From Cristatella mucedo (taxonomy: Eukaryota; Bryozoa; Phylactolaemata; Cristatellidae): 60,000 nt of DNA. A model generated the notes under the pieces. That model made no database searches and had not been told where the DNA came from. It was given only the letters and a program-made list of their open reading frames with translations. Shown piece after piece: positions 1-11,100 of the stretch. Both the position numbers and the translations under genes were made by a program. Position 1 is the first letter of the stretch. Each line of letters opens with the position of its first letter. Location of the stretch: contig WPIO01000092.1 in the NCBI GenBank assembly GCA_009760855.2, positions 1,176,501-1,236,500 of the forward strand, given 5' to 3'.

Positions 1-783
1 CTTCTTCAGGTGCTCGAGTATGCGTATCTCCTCCTGCGCCTGCCGGTGGAAGCGCTTCTCGTTGCGCACCATCTTGAGGGCGACGTGCTGGTGCAGCTTG
101 TGGTCGTACGCCTTGACCACCTGTCCGAAGCTGCCCTTGCCGATGACCTTGAGCACCTCGTAGCGATAGGCGATGTGGTCGTGCGGCACGTGCACGTACG
201 AGCCGCTCTCGTCGTCGTAGCCGCTGTTGTTGGCGCCGCCGACGACGCCCGGCAGCTTCTTGGCGTTCTGGCCGACGAAGTACACTTGCGGGTAGTTGAA
301 TATCTCGTGGTGCTCAAACGACGACAGCTTCTGCATGTACTGCTTCATGGCCGTCTCCGGCGACATGACGGCCCGCCGGGCGGCGGCCGATCCCTTGGCG
401 CTCGAGCTGCCCACGCTCGACTCGGCACGCTCGCGCACGTTGGGCAGCACGCTGGCGACGAGGACGGATCCGGACCGCTCGCCATTCTGGGGCCCGCCGC
501 CCTGACCCAGCAGCAGCGGCGGCGGCGGCGGCGCTGCGTGAGCGGCGGCGGCGGCGGCGGCTCCGTGACCGTGACCGTGAAGCTTGTCGTCGAAGAGCTG
601 CTGCACTTTCACGCTGGCGTTGCCGCTCACCCGGCCGTGGCTGCCTCCTCCGCCGCCGACAGTTTGGCTGGTCAGCGGCGGCAAATGGTGACCGCTCTGA
701 TCCATCATCACATTGGCAATATAATTGTCAACAGTAGGCGCCGAGCTGACGTTCAAAAGCAATGGCTGGACGCAAGTCGTCAT
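1..783 (-). CDS. DYRK2: DYRK2-type dual-specificity kinase, first coding exon (3' part outside window)
   Basis: Reading leftwards from the ATG at 783-781 gives 261 codons without a stop, running off the left edge. An in-frame TGA at about 828-826 lies just upstream and no earlier Met intervenes, which fixes the start. The N-terminus is low complexity (polyalanine, polyproline and glycine runs, about residues 40-95). A short conserved block containing VKVQQLF follows at about 58-64. Next come a segment with MKQYMQKL, the DYRK-homology box ([10 protein letters not shown], about 188-197) and the kinase start, with glycine loop GKGSFGQVV (215-223) and ATP-binding lysine in VALKMV (K237). The DYRK family autophosphorylates the activation-loop tyrosine, then phosphorylates Ser/Thr substrates; class II members act in p53, ubiquitin-ligase and Hedgehog pathways. 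DYRK2 fits best; DYRK3 or DYRK4 cannot be excluded without the catalytic loop. Confidence 0.93.
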   Translation of the reverse strand, partial: MTTCVQPLLLNVSSAPTVDNYIANVMMDQSGHHLPPLTSQTVGGGGGSHGRVSGNASVKVQQLFDDKLHGHGHGAAAAAAAHAAPPPPPLLLGQGGGPQNGERSGSVLVASVLPNVRERAESSVGSSSAKGSAAARRAVMSPETAMKQYMQKLSSFEHHEIFNYPQVYFVGQNAKKLPGVVGGANNSGYDDESGSYVHVPHDHIAYRYEVLKVIGKGSFGQVVKAYDHKLHQHVALKMVRNEKRFHRQAQEEIRILEHLKK

Positions 784-1172
784 CGCACCATTTAAGCGCT
801 TTGCAGTTAGCCTGAGGACGGCATTTCATCTAGAGCCTAGAGAGCGCCCGGCTACATCGCCGCCCGCCGACAACTTACGAGCCCCCCGGACTTGCGTCTC
901 CGCACGGAAGCGCGGCCACTGTTTCTATTTTCAAACCAAACACTGAGCCCGTCCTGGTTACCATGCCGAGAGCGGCGACGTTACACGATTACGTCAGTAC
1001 CACGTGAGACCAGATGAAAAAATAATTTGTCTTAATATGTTTAGATAAAGGCCTTAAATTATGAATAATATTCTGACAGAGCGTTTTAGTTTGGCTGATA
1101 ACCGGCACTCACGGATGCCGCTCCTTGGACACTCATTCCTGCACCCCACGGCGCCACTATGAAAAGTCAGTA
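784..1172. promoter_or_regulatory. bidirectional promoter between DYRK2-like and NFATC2IP-like genes
   Basis: These 389 bp separate two divergent start codons, so they must hold both leaders and promoters. The DYRK2-side part (about 784-960) is GC-rich with many CpGs; the middle is AT-rich. A CRE-like TTACGTCA lies at 989-996 and a palindromic E-box CACGTG at 1001-1006. I see no convincing TATA box. The function of these sites is inferred. Confidence 0.6.
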
Positions 1173-1173
1173 A
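1061..1173 (+). promoter_or_regulatory. overlapping uORF chain in NFATC2IP leader
   Basis: An ATG at 1115-1117 opens a 15-codon uORF ending TGA at 1160-1162; an in-frame ATG at 1061 could extend it to 33 codons. That stop overlaps the next ATG (1159-1161, as ATGA). The second uORF is only ATG AAA AGT CAG TAA (1159-1173), and its TAA shares one base with the main start (TAATG, 1171-1175). This geometry suits termination-reinitiation. It matters only if transcription starts upstream of 1115. Confidence 0.6.
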
Positions 1174-1259
1174 TGGCGCACGCAGTCGTAGTCTTATCAT
1201 CAGACAGTGATCCGGAACTGGACGACGCTGTGGTTATGAATCAAGCTAGAGGTCAGAAA
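1173..1259 (+). CDS. NFATC2IP: NFATC2IP exon 1 (start codon, SIM)
   Basis: This exon has 29 codons from an ATG with G at +4, ending at a strong donor (GTACGT at 1260) in phase 0. It encodes a hydrophobic VVVL core directly followed by Ser/Asp residues, a typical SUMO-interacting motif, as in RENi N-termini. Its frame is open upstream but contains no earlier ATG. Confidence 0.88.
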
Positions 1260-4200
1260 GTACGTGGCTTACTCTTGAGATACTTTGACATTTCGTCTTG
1301 TGCATTTTCCTTATAGTAGTTTGGTCTGCTTCCGCCGAGGTGCGGTCTTAGGCACCGAACCTGCGTAATGCTGAGACAGCAAACGGGAATAGTTTATTAT
1401 GACGCGCGCTTTAGCGAATCGCTAACGGAGCATTCGTTTTTCATTTTTGGGATAATCTTCCTCCCAAGATCACCGCATTGCTCAGTTATGCTGTTTCAAG
1501 TCATGCTGGCTTAAAGGGAGAAGAACCAGCGTTCACAAAAATTCCCTCGAGGAAATTTTTTTGAGCATTTACAATTTCAGTATACTCCTTAGTTAATTTA
1601 CATTCGCGTATATTTTCTCGCTACGAGGTACCCGATATCGTGTTCATTGAAATTTGCTCACATGTTCAAACAAGTACACTGGCACGTGGTCCCATTACCC
1701 AACTGGTGCCGTGCAACTTGTCTCTTGTGTGCCTGCATTGCATTTTTCATAACGCCAGACCATTCAGTGATCATGGCTTATAAAGGAAAGCCAGCACCTT
1801 CGCTACCTGTGGATGTGTTTTCTGCTGACAAGCACTCTCTTTACCTATTTAGTGCTGGATTGGTCCAGTAGTTAAGGTGTTTGCCCCAAGCAAGGTGTGG
1901 CCGAGGTTGTGGGCTCGAGTCCCGTCGCATATCTGAAGTGCCTGACTAGAGATTAATTTATCTTAGGGTGCTATACAAACGAATTATGTTACAAATGTGG
2001 TTGACATCTGATCTGTGTCTTGCTTGACCCTATATGGATGAGGCAGCCGGGTTTCAAGACTTCACTTAATTCGGTTCCAGTGACTTTACCAAACCGACAG
2101 ATCACTCGTACGATCACTGTCAGTTCGCGGTCTCGTGAACTGATCCTGAATCTGATCCTTCAATATTAATAATGATAATAATAGTACACTTGATAAAGTG
2201 CCCTCAGAGAACTCAATCTCTTCCTAGGTGCTTTACATTTGCTGCAAAGGAAACACGATCGACCTTTGCCTTGTGGGATGCCCTAGAGACCTGTACTAGG
2301 TTGCATTCCTTTCACAATATATCTTCACCCTCTTGCCAATGTCACTGCAAAGTACAATCTCGGCTTTTTTTACGAGGTAGATGGCACTTACTTCTGCCTG
2401 TGCTCTGATCCTTCCCTGCCTTTTAGTACCTCAGACTCTAGACATCTTTGCAGCTTGCATTGTTGACATTCGCATTTGGATATCAACTTACTATACTTAA
2501 ATTGAATGACAACTAGATAGGTTTTCTTTCTAAGGACAACTGACCAAAGGCCATCTACCATGGGAATGAGTGCCGATACATTTTGTTTCGAGCTGGAAAC
2601 GATCCTAAGATCTCTGGTTTTCCATCGAGTGCACTACTCATTGGGCTATCAAGATTACTAATGGACTCACTCTACACGGGGCTAAAAATCTTTTGCTTTA
2701 CATTTCCCAGCCCAAGTGCTAAGGAATTTATAGATCAGTGGTACGGTCCTCACTCTTCACGACCAAGGTCGGGGGTTCGAATCCTTCAGTTGGTTCTTTA
2801 TTGCCAACTGCAAGTGGGGTGATAGCCGATAAGGCTCTTCTGCCACTATACAAATGAGGTTGTTAAATCAGCTACGATTAGACCCTATGTGTGTAAGTTT
2901 TAATTGCAATTGTATGTCGATCTGCAAACATTATGTATGCTCTGGTTGCTGCCAGCTGAGATTGCATCCCTAGTTATGAGGAAACTCAAGGTGAAATCAA
3001 ACCTACCTGATCCTCACATAATATGCATTGTCTATGTGAACCATTTTTTATGTAGTTTAGCTTCCTTCGATTCTGCACGTTATTATCACTAATTGGTTGT
3101 TGTGCTGCCTTTCAGTTTATTTGCAGTGCATAGGAAGAGAATTAGTTTCCCTAAGAGTGCTATACAAATAGTGTTAGTATTACTATTGTTTGCCCATTGC
3201 ATAGTAGGATATATACTGTCATATGCCATACTCTCAGTCAGTGTTGTGTTACCTCCATTTCTGGAGTTGTAAGGACAGCCTGTCATTACTGCATTAAGTT
3301 TGTACATGTAGATTGGACATTCCTTGATTGTCCAGCCTTATTGACCTTATCTTGGAAGTATATTTCCTAGTCAAAGAGGACTCTTTAGACCCTGTACCAT
3401 CTGTACTTCATCTTATGCATATATTTTCTGCTGCCCTGCATAACTGAGTGAATACAAATGTCCTTAGCCACGGATCTTGTCCCAGAATCTTTCAAAAGGC
3501 TGTTGTTGGGCCACTCATTACAAAAACAGCACTGGATCAACAGATTTTCGGCAATTTCAGACTTCTAATTTGTACTCGTTTATTAAACTTTAAATCTAGC
3601 AAGTATAATCACTTCCATTTTCTGAGCATCACTGCATGGCATCTGCACTGTCGAGTGTAGAACGTCCATCTCAGGAATACCATCTAAAGTCTCTTTGCTT
3701 GCTAGTTCTGCTGCATCTCTCAGCAGTGTTTAATACCATTAATTACCAAGTCCTTTTTCAGTCTGTCGTCTGGTCTGGGCATCACTATTACTTCACTGCA
3801 ATAGTTTTGGTCCCATCTCAATGGGAAACTTTAGAGCTTTGTCAGTGAACAACGGTCGGTCAGGAAGCCTTTGAAGTATGGAGACCAAGGTCTGGCTGAG
3901 GTTATGGGCTCGAGCCTTTAGGCATATGTGAAGTGCCTGAGTAGAGATTAAGTTCTTTTGGAGTGCTATGCAAATGAATTTTATTTATTTATTTCGACTC
4001 ATAGTGACCTTTATCGGGACTCGTGGCATGTACCCTTAGTCAGCTGCAACTGATACAAAAGGTAGTACTACATATTTGACACCATCTAGACTGCTCCTTG
4101 ACCATATTGAAATATATTGGTGATTGAGCCTTCAGTTTGCATGCACTAAAACTATTGGACTTACGTCTGGCTATAGTCACTACATGCAACGACCTTGTGT

Positions 4201-7200
4201 CTTTTAAGTCACTGGTAACGAAGTACTAGTTCCTATCAACTGGGCTTGCCTTTTTTGTTCTGGTGTGCTTTGGTTGAGTGCCTGTTCAGGATTTAGTCCA
4301 TGCTACTAGCTTAAGGATGTACTTGCCGGTTTTTGTTCATCCGAGGAACCTCTGAAATATTGGGTGTCTGAGGACTCTATGCTTGGTCCCATTCTTTTCA
4401 CGGTTTATACTCTTCCTCTTGACGATGTGATTGCAAAGCACAACCTAGGCTTTTACTTCTAGGCAGATGACAATGTAATGTACCTCTGTCTGGAACTCCA
4501 AAGCCATAAAGAACTATGTGGGTGTTGCGCAGAAGAGTTTTCTATAGCGCATTCACAGCCCAGGCGACTTTCGGTACACATTCGGACAATCAGCTGCGGA
4601 TGACACTCAGTTTACCTTTGCTTTGATCCATCCCAGCCCTCCAGCACTTCGAATTCTCTTAACTCATTTGCTGCCGCACGTGGATGGTAGCAAATTTTGT
4701 AAAATTGAATTATTATAAAAACAACTTACTAGTTATGGACAAACCAAGTGAGATTCAGAAATTGGAAAGGCTAACTCAAAATTGGCTCTGCCTGCATATC
4801 TCTTGTTGAATCTGCACAAAATCTAGGCGACCTGTTCCAAAGTGACCTTTCATTAGACGACCACATCAGCTCCACAGTCAAGTCTGCCTACTTTCAGCTA
4901 CATAACATTGCTAAAATTCGGGCTTGTTTAGACAGTTATACCACATCTAAATTGGTCCTTCCTTTTGTGACATCTTGCCTTGACTTATGTACACTGCTTG
5001 CTGATCTACCTGCCTGTGCACTCAGGTTCTTACAGCTGGTGCAAAACTCTGCAGCTGGCTTATCTGTCGTGAGCGTCACAGTTGCTACATTACACTGCTT
5101 CTCCCAGACCTGCAGTGGCTCCCAGTCAAGCAACTCATCGACTTCAAGGTTTTGTCACTCACTTTTAGGTCTCTTTATTCTTTGGATTCAGCCTACCTAT
5201 CAGATCTACTCCCCCACCAGGTTAAGCATCATTCCACTCGCTTTTCGGAATCTAACTGTTTAACTATACATCGTTCAAATCTCAAATCCTTTGGAGACCG
5301 TGCGTTTAGTTCGTATGCTACCAATCCTGGAACTCACCAACTTGCTTCACATCTCCTGACTAGATCACATTTAAAAAGAAATTAAAAATGCACCTATGTA
5401 TGACAGTATTTAGTGGGTCCCTGTGATTCGATGTTTATGTGCTTATGTGTGCTGACACTATGCATGCTGCCACTAACCAAACTTGCATGCTGACCTTGTG
5501 CATGTCACCCCATGTTATTTTTGTTGTATGTTGAGCATGCTACCACTAACCATTCGATCGTGCTGCCCTTGCAGCAAATGTAAGGCGCCTAGAAAGAGAT
5601 TTAGTTCCCTGAGGACGCTTTATCAAATATATTATTACTATCACTATTTGTTCTGATGGGCTTTGGTTGAGTACATGTGCAGGTTTTAGTGCATGGTACT
5701 TCCCGGAGGCTGTATTGATCAGTCACAATCAGTTTCTTGATGTGTACTTATGCATGCTTGATATAGTGCATGACACTGGCCCATTAGTACTGATTCTCTT
5801 GAAGCAATGTCAAAGCGCATGGATTTAAATTAGGTCCTCTTATATATAGCTCTCTAAAAATGACCTATCATTCTAATTTTTTGTCATAGCCTCAGAGTCT
5901 AGCCTTAGAGTGAAGTCAGTGTCCGACTTGCTGTTTGTGTAGAGCATGATGCTGGTTCTCTTGACAGCCTCATGGTGGTAGTGCAATGTATTTTATTTGT
6001 TTAGTCCCCCCAAGAGAACTTGATCTCCATCCAGGAGCACCTTACCCCTGAATCAAACCAGGGTGGCAGTAGGCACCCACACTGCATTTATTTAGCATGT
6101 AATAATGTGAGCTGGCACTCAGAGAGATTATTTACAGCTGCTGCTACCAACAGCAGCTGCTGCCCAGCTAAATTGAGCCGATGCTCAGGCCACTGTATCC
6201 CGTGTTAGCCAGAGCTTTTATGGATTTCCTTAAAATGTTCAGATTTGTATTGTAGCTGTAGACTTGTGATCTCACAGCACAACCTCCACACGGTGTATGA
6301 TCGGGTATATGGGGCTGATGCTCACAGACGATGGGATTTGCTCCCCTTGGCTCATTGAGCTTTTTCCCTGCTGTATGACTACAAAATTGGGCTCTAATTG
6401 ACGTTTTATGAATACCTTCACAGAGGTAGATATCGATCACTCATCTTTGGCATGTAGTTATTTGCAGAAAAATACCCATCTGGACTAAGAACTTTGCAAA
6501 CAGATTGCCAACCTTTTTTTATTTCTGCATTGCTGCTTTAGTGTCGGTAAAATAGACCTATAATGCTATCCATGTCTTGCCAACATTAAGATCTGCTGAT
6601 AAAGCAGTCTCATTTATGTAGCAGCAAGGGGACCATGTGACTTACATACCTCTTGTCAACCTGAGACCTGAAGTTCGAGCATTTTGCATCTAAGGTAAGA
6701 CCAATGTAGTGCACCTAGAACCAGTGGTTTGCTGAGTTAACTTGGCTTACAGTTTTCTGCACTGGTTTAGCCCAGTGGTAAAGGTGCTTGCTTCGACCAA
6801 GGTCAAGGCAAATGTATTTAATGACCAAGGTGGGGGGCTTGAGCCCCATGGCATATGTTAAGCACCTGAATAGAGTTTAGGTATCTTTCCATCTGAGTTC
6901 CTAATGGGCCTTTTCCTACCACTCTTTGCCCTTATTAGAGCTTATAGGGGCCTGCCATCCAGTTAACGCATCAGCCAGCCAGCGCGCGTGTGGAGGGAGT
7001 GGTGGTGGAATATGTGGTGGCACTCGAATAAACAGGCTGACGTTGGTTAATTTTGCTTTTCTGCCACCTTCCTCAGGGCTTGAGTTATGCTAGCTGTCTT
7101 TGCTCATCGTGCAGACAGCCAACTTAAGGCTGCATTCCTGCATTTCAACGCTCCATCTGCATGATGAGCCGCTCCGCTGACCTATTTGCTTCGAATGTCA

Positions 7201-8032
7201 ATCTTATTGCTAGGTTTGTAATGCGAGAGTTGCTCATGAGCCATCGCTTTGTAAATGCTTTAGATTGCATCTAGCTGCTGCCATGGACTAGCATCACCTG
7301 AGCCGCTCTGTGAGACTACCTCAAAGGCTAATCATGAATGCCGGCAAAATGACTGCACACCACGGCACTTGAGTCGTGAGCACATTGCTTCGGCGACCAT
7401 TAGAGATGGGTTTAATGGCCCTAGGCTGACGGAGCGAAGGAGCAGCCCTTGCATCATTGACGACTCGTCTCTTAGCAACAGCAGTTCAGGAAGAGACAGC
7501 GCTGAACTGGGGGTTGGCGACGATCGCGACTCAAACTCGGCCAATGCCATTCGGCTGCTGCAGACCCCGACCGATGTGAATCAGCCAGCCCACCAGGCTT
7601 CTAGTAGCACCGACCTCACTGACGGAGACAGCAGTGACGATGGCGCTCTGTACGACAAACCTGTCTCGGATGCTGCCAGTCGACCAGCACGTACGGCGAG
7701 CGTCACCGATGGCCACTGCACTGATGACGAGGGCAGCGACGACGGTGACTTTTACAGCAAAAGCGTGTCAGACATGTTCAGCAAGAGGCAGCTCAATGCT
7801 ACCCGTAAGGTGTCAGCTATCGGTGAGCGGTTGTGTAGTGCTGCTTCGTCATCCTGCCCTGTGCGCCTCCTTGTGCTGCTGCTCTGTGCACCTCCACGTG
7901 AGCATCTTTTGTGATATCGTAGCTGTCTATGCGTTGCACTTTCGACTGAGCACTTCGAGCCCACCGAATGAGTAAGCTGATCTTGACACCTATCTCTGAC
8001 GAATTGCCTGCCAAGCTGTCTGATAGCTCATA

Positions 8033-8118
<86 letters not shown>

Positions 8119-11100
8119 ACTCACTCACTCACTCACTCACTCACTCACTCACTCACTCACTCACTCACTCACTCACTCACTGTGTTGACTGGGTCAGCTG
8201 TCAATGCTGAGAGATAGAAAGGGTTGTCCTTGCTCTTTGGAGGAGGGGGCATGGTTACCTTAGGACCGTACCCTAGCCCATTGCTTTAACTTCGGATTCC
8301 TTTTATTTTTAAGCAGTTCTTTGCTGGATCGTGGATCTTTGTTGGTTCGTGGCTTGCATCAAAATTTAAAAACACGTGTATAGCTTGAGTCTCTCATTAA
8401 GTGAGTTATCACTTGGTGCCAAGATGGCATAGTAGGAGGTTAGTCAGCCCCCCACCAGCTGTGGCGGACGCCGAAGTTAACATGTTAGGGACAGCAGAAG
8501 ACTCGGCATTTTTTAGCCCAAGCATGCAAGCTGACATTCCTTGACTTGTAGCTGCTCCAATCATTTTGTTCACTGGTTATTGCTCATGTCTGCTAGATCC
8601 ATTTACCAACCGACCTGTTGCCCTCGTTTCAATGGTATACCCCAAACTCTGCTGTAAGTGTGGGGATTTTCAGAGGGCAGCAGAAGGCTTAGCAAGCTGT
8701 ACGCAGTACCGTGTGTGAGATTCTTGTTTAGTTCAGACGTCTTGTGATCTCTTGCAGCATCTCGACCTTTGCAGTTCATACACATCAGTCCTGACGACAG
8801 AGTGGCTCAAGCTTGCCGTGTGCTTTCTAATATTCTTTTTTTTCAAGAGGGAAGAATAGCAAATGAAGCTTGTTTGCCTGCCCAGCAAATGCATTTGCTT
8901 ACACCGGCAATTCTTATGATTGGTTGCTGCAACTTCCTTGCTGGATTCTTCGTGCCTGGTGGCCCGGGTGCACCTAATAGGGTCCTATACTGAGCGACTA
9001 GCTTGTGGATTGCACATTGCAAGCAGCCGAAACTGCTCTGCCGCTGTAACGCGGCAGGGCAGCTGAGCTTTGGCTTAGTAGCAGGCACCAGCCTCCGTGC
9101 AGCGCAGGCACATGCACTGTCCGTTTCAGCAAAGAGAGCCCGCCTGTCGCCTAGCACGAGTTTGCAATCCACAGCTCCGGACTCCCCGCCCCTTGAACAC
9201 GCGAGCTTGGCCGAGGACTCCTTCGATGACGGGAGACCGGTTCATCGGTAAGCTTCTTGTCATGCATAGCAACATGGCAAAGTCCTGCTCCCTCCGACTT
9301 GCCCTAGCATATTGGGCCCTCAGATGACCCCTCCCTCCTCTGCGGAGTGGGGGGGTGAGGACAGACCACCACTGCTTCACCTACCATGATTGTACCGAAC
9401 GTTTTGCCTGAGCATCGAGGAATCGGCTGCTGGCTGAATGGTCAAGAGTCAGCATAAAATCAGTTCTGAGCACCGGCCCGACGTCTTGTGAGGAGCTACT
9501 GTTCTACCAGTCGGTGCCTGCACTAGGGATGTATGCATTGAGTCGAAGCCTTGGTCTTGCCGCACCACTCACGCCTCTGCCTTTTTGCTGAGTAGGGCAG
9601 TCTAAATATAGTGGCCGTTCAAACGCTAGGGTGTGAATGCCCCTTCGGTCTCAGGTTCTGAGAGCAGCCTCGTCCTGTTTTTCATGTTTGACTTAACTCT
9701 CGGTCTGGAGGAGTAGCACAACAGGCCGTGTCAACTCTGAAAGCACAGTAAGCTTACACTTCAAACATGCTCAGCCAGGAGAGCCCGTGTTCCTGAGTCA
9801 GACGTGTCTGGCTTGGGGCCTTTGTTACTGCCCTCCATTCAGAACTAGGTATTCCGGTGCCTTCACTTTTGATGTGCAGTTTGCCTTATGCATCGGATTT
9901 TGGTTGCTGTCTAGCCTCTAATTGGGTAGCACATTAGTGCCAGCAGATGCCATCAGGTTGAACGATCTGGCATGGTAATGCACTTTATTGAGCCGTGTCT
10001 GTTGAAGTCTCACCTCAACAAAGCTCTGCTGTGGTCATTTCCTGGTCCATGAATTAATTAGCCTATTATTTGTACGTATATAATGATTTACGTGCATGTA
10101 AGAAAGTGTATGTGAACAGCGCCTGTACATAAGAGCAGTCACTCGTAAATGCTTCCTTAGATAATCATAATAATAATAATAATACATTTGATAAAGTGCC
10201 CTTAGGGAACTGAATCTCTTTGTAGGCGCTTTACATTTGCTTTAAGGGAAGCACGATCGAGTGGTTAGTAGTGGTAGTATGCTCAATAAACAACAAGAAT
10301 AACAGAGTTAGGGGTGACATGCACTGGGTCAGCATGCAAGTATGGTTAGTGGCAGCATGCACAGTGTCAGCACACATAAGCACATTAAGGTCGAATCACA
10401 GGACCCACTAAAGGCTGTCATAAATGATTGTCTGTTTCAATTTCTATTAAATGTTTTCAAGTCGGGAGATGTCGTGACGCAAGTCGGGTGAGTTCCAGGC
10501 TTTTGGTGCATACGAACTAACCCCACAGTGTCCAAAGGATGTGAGGTCTGTACTATGTATAGTTAAACAGTTAGATTCCAAAAAGCAAGTGAAACTATGC
10601 TTAGCCTAGTGGGGAAGTAGATCTGATAGGTAGGCTGAAGCCAAAGAATAAAGGGACCTAAAAGTGACTGACAAAACCTTGAAGTCGATGAGCTGCTTAA
10701 CTGTGAGCCAGTGCAGGACCGAGAGAAGCAGTGCAATGTTGCAACTGAAAAGCTCACAATTGGCAATCCTAGCTGCAGAGTTTGCACCAGCTGTAAGCGC
10801 CTGAGTGCACAGTCAGGTAGACCAGCAAGCAGTGAGTTACAGAAGTCGAGACAGGATGTTATAAATGCATGGACCAATTTAGATGTGTTATCCCTGTCTA
10901 AACTAGCCTGAATTTTATGAATGTTATGTAGCTGAAAGTAGGGATACTTAATTGTGGAGCTGATGTGGTCGTCTAATGAAATGTCACTTTAAAACAGGAC
11001 ACCTAGATTTTGTGCAGATTCAACAGGAGCTATGCTGGCAGAGCTAATTTTGAGCATCAGCTTTTAGAATTTTACAATTTGTTTGCCCATAACTAGTAAG

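Noticed and set aside
10-795. 261-codon plus-strand ORF over the DYRK2 exon
   Set aside because: It is the antisense shadow of the GC-rich kinase exon; the minus strand carries clear kinase motifs, the plus strand none.
7817-8210. ORFs encoding poly(RE) or poly(SL) at 8.0-8.2 kb
   Set aside because: They are translations of the (TC)n/(TCAC)n microsatellite.
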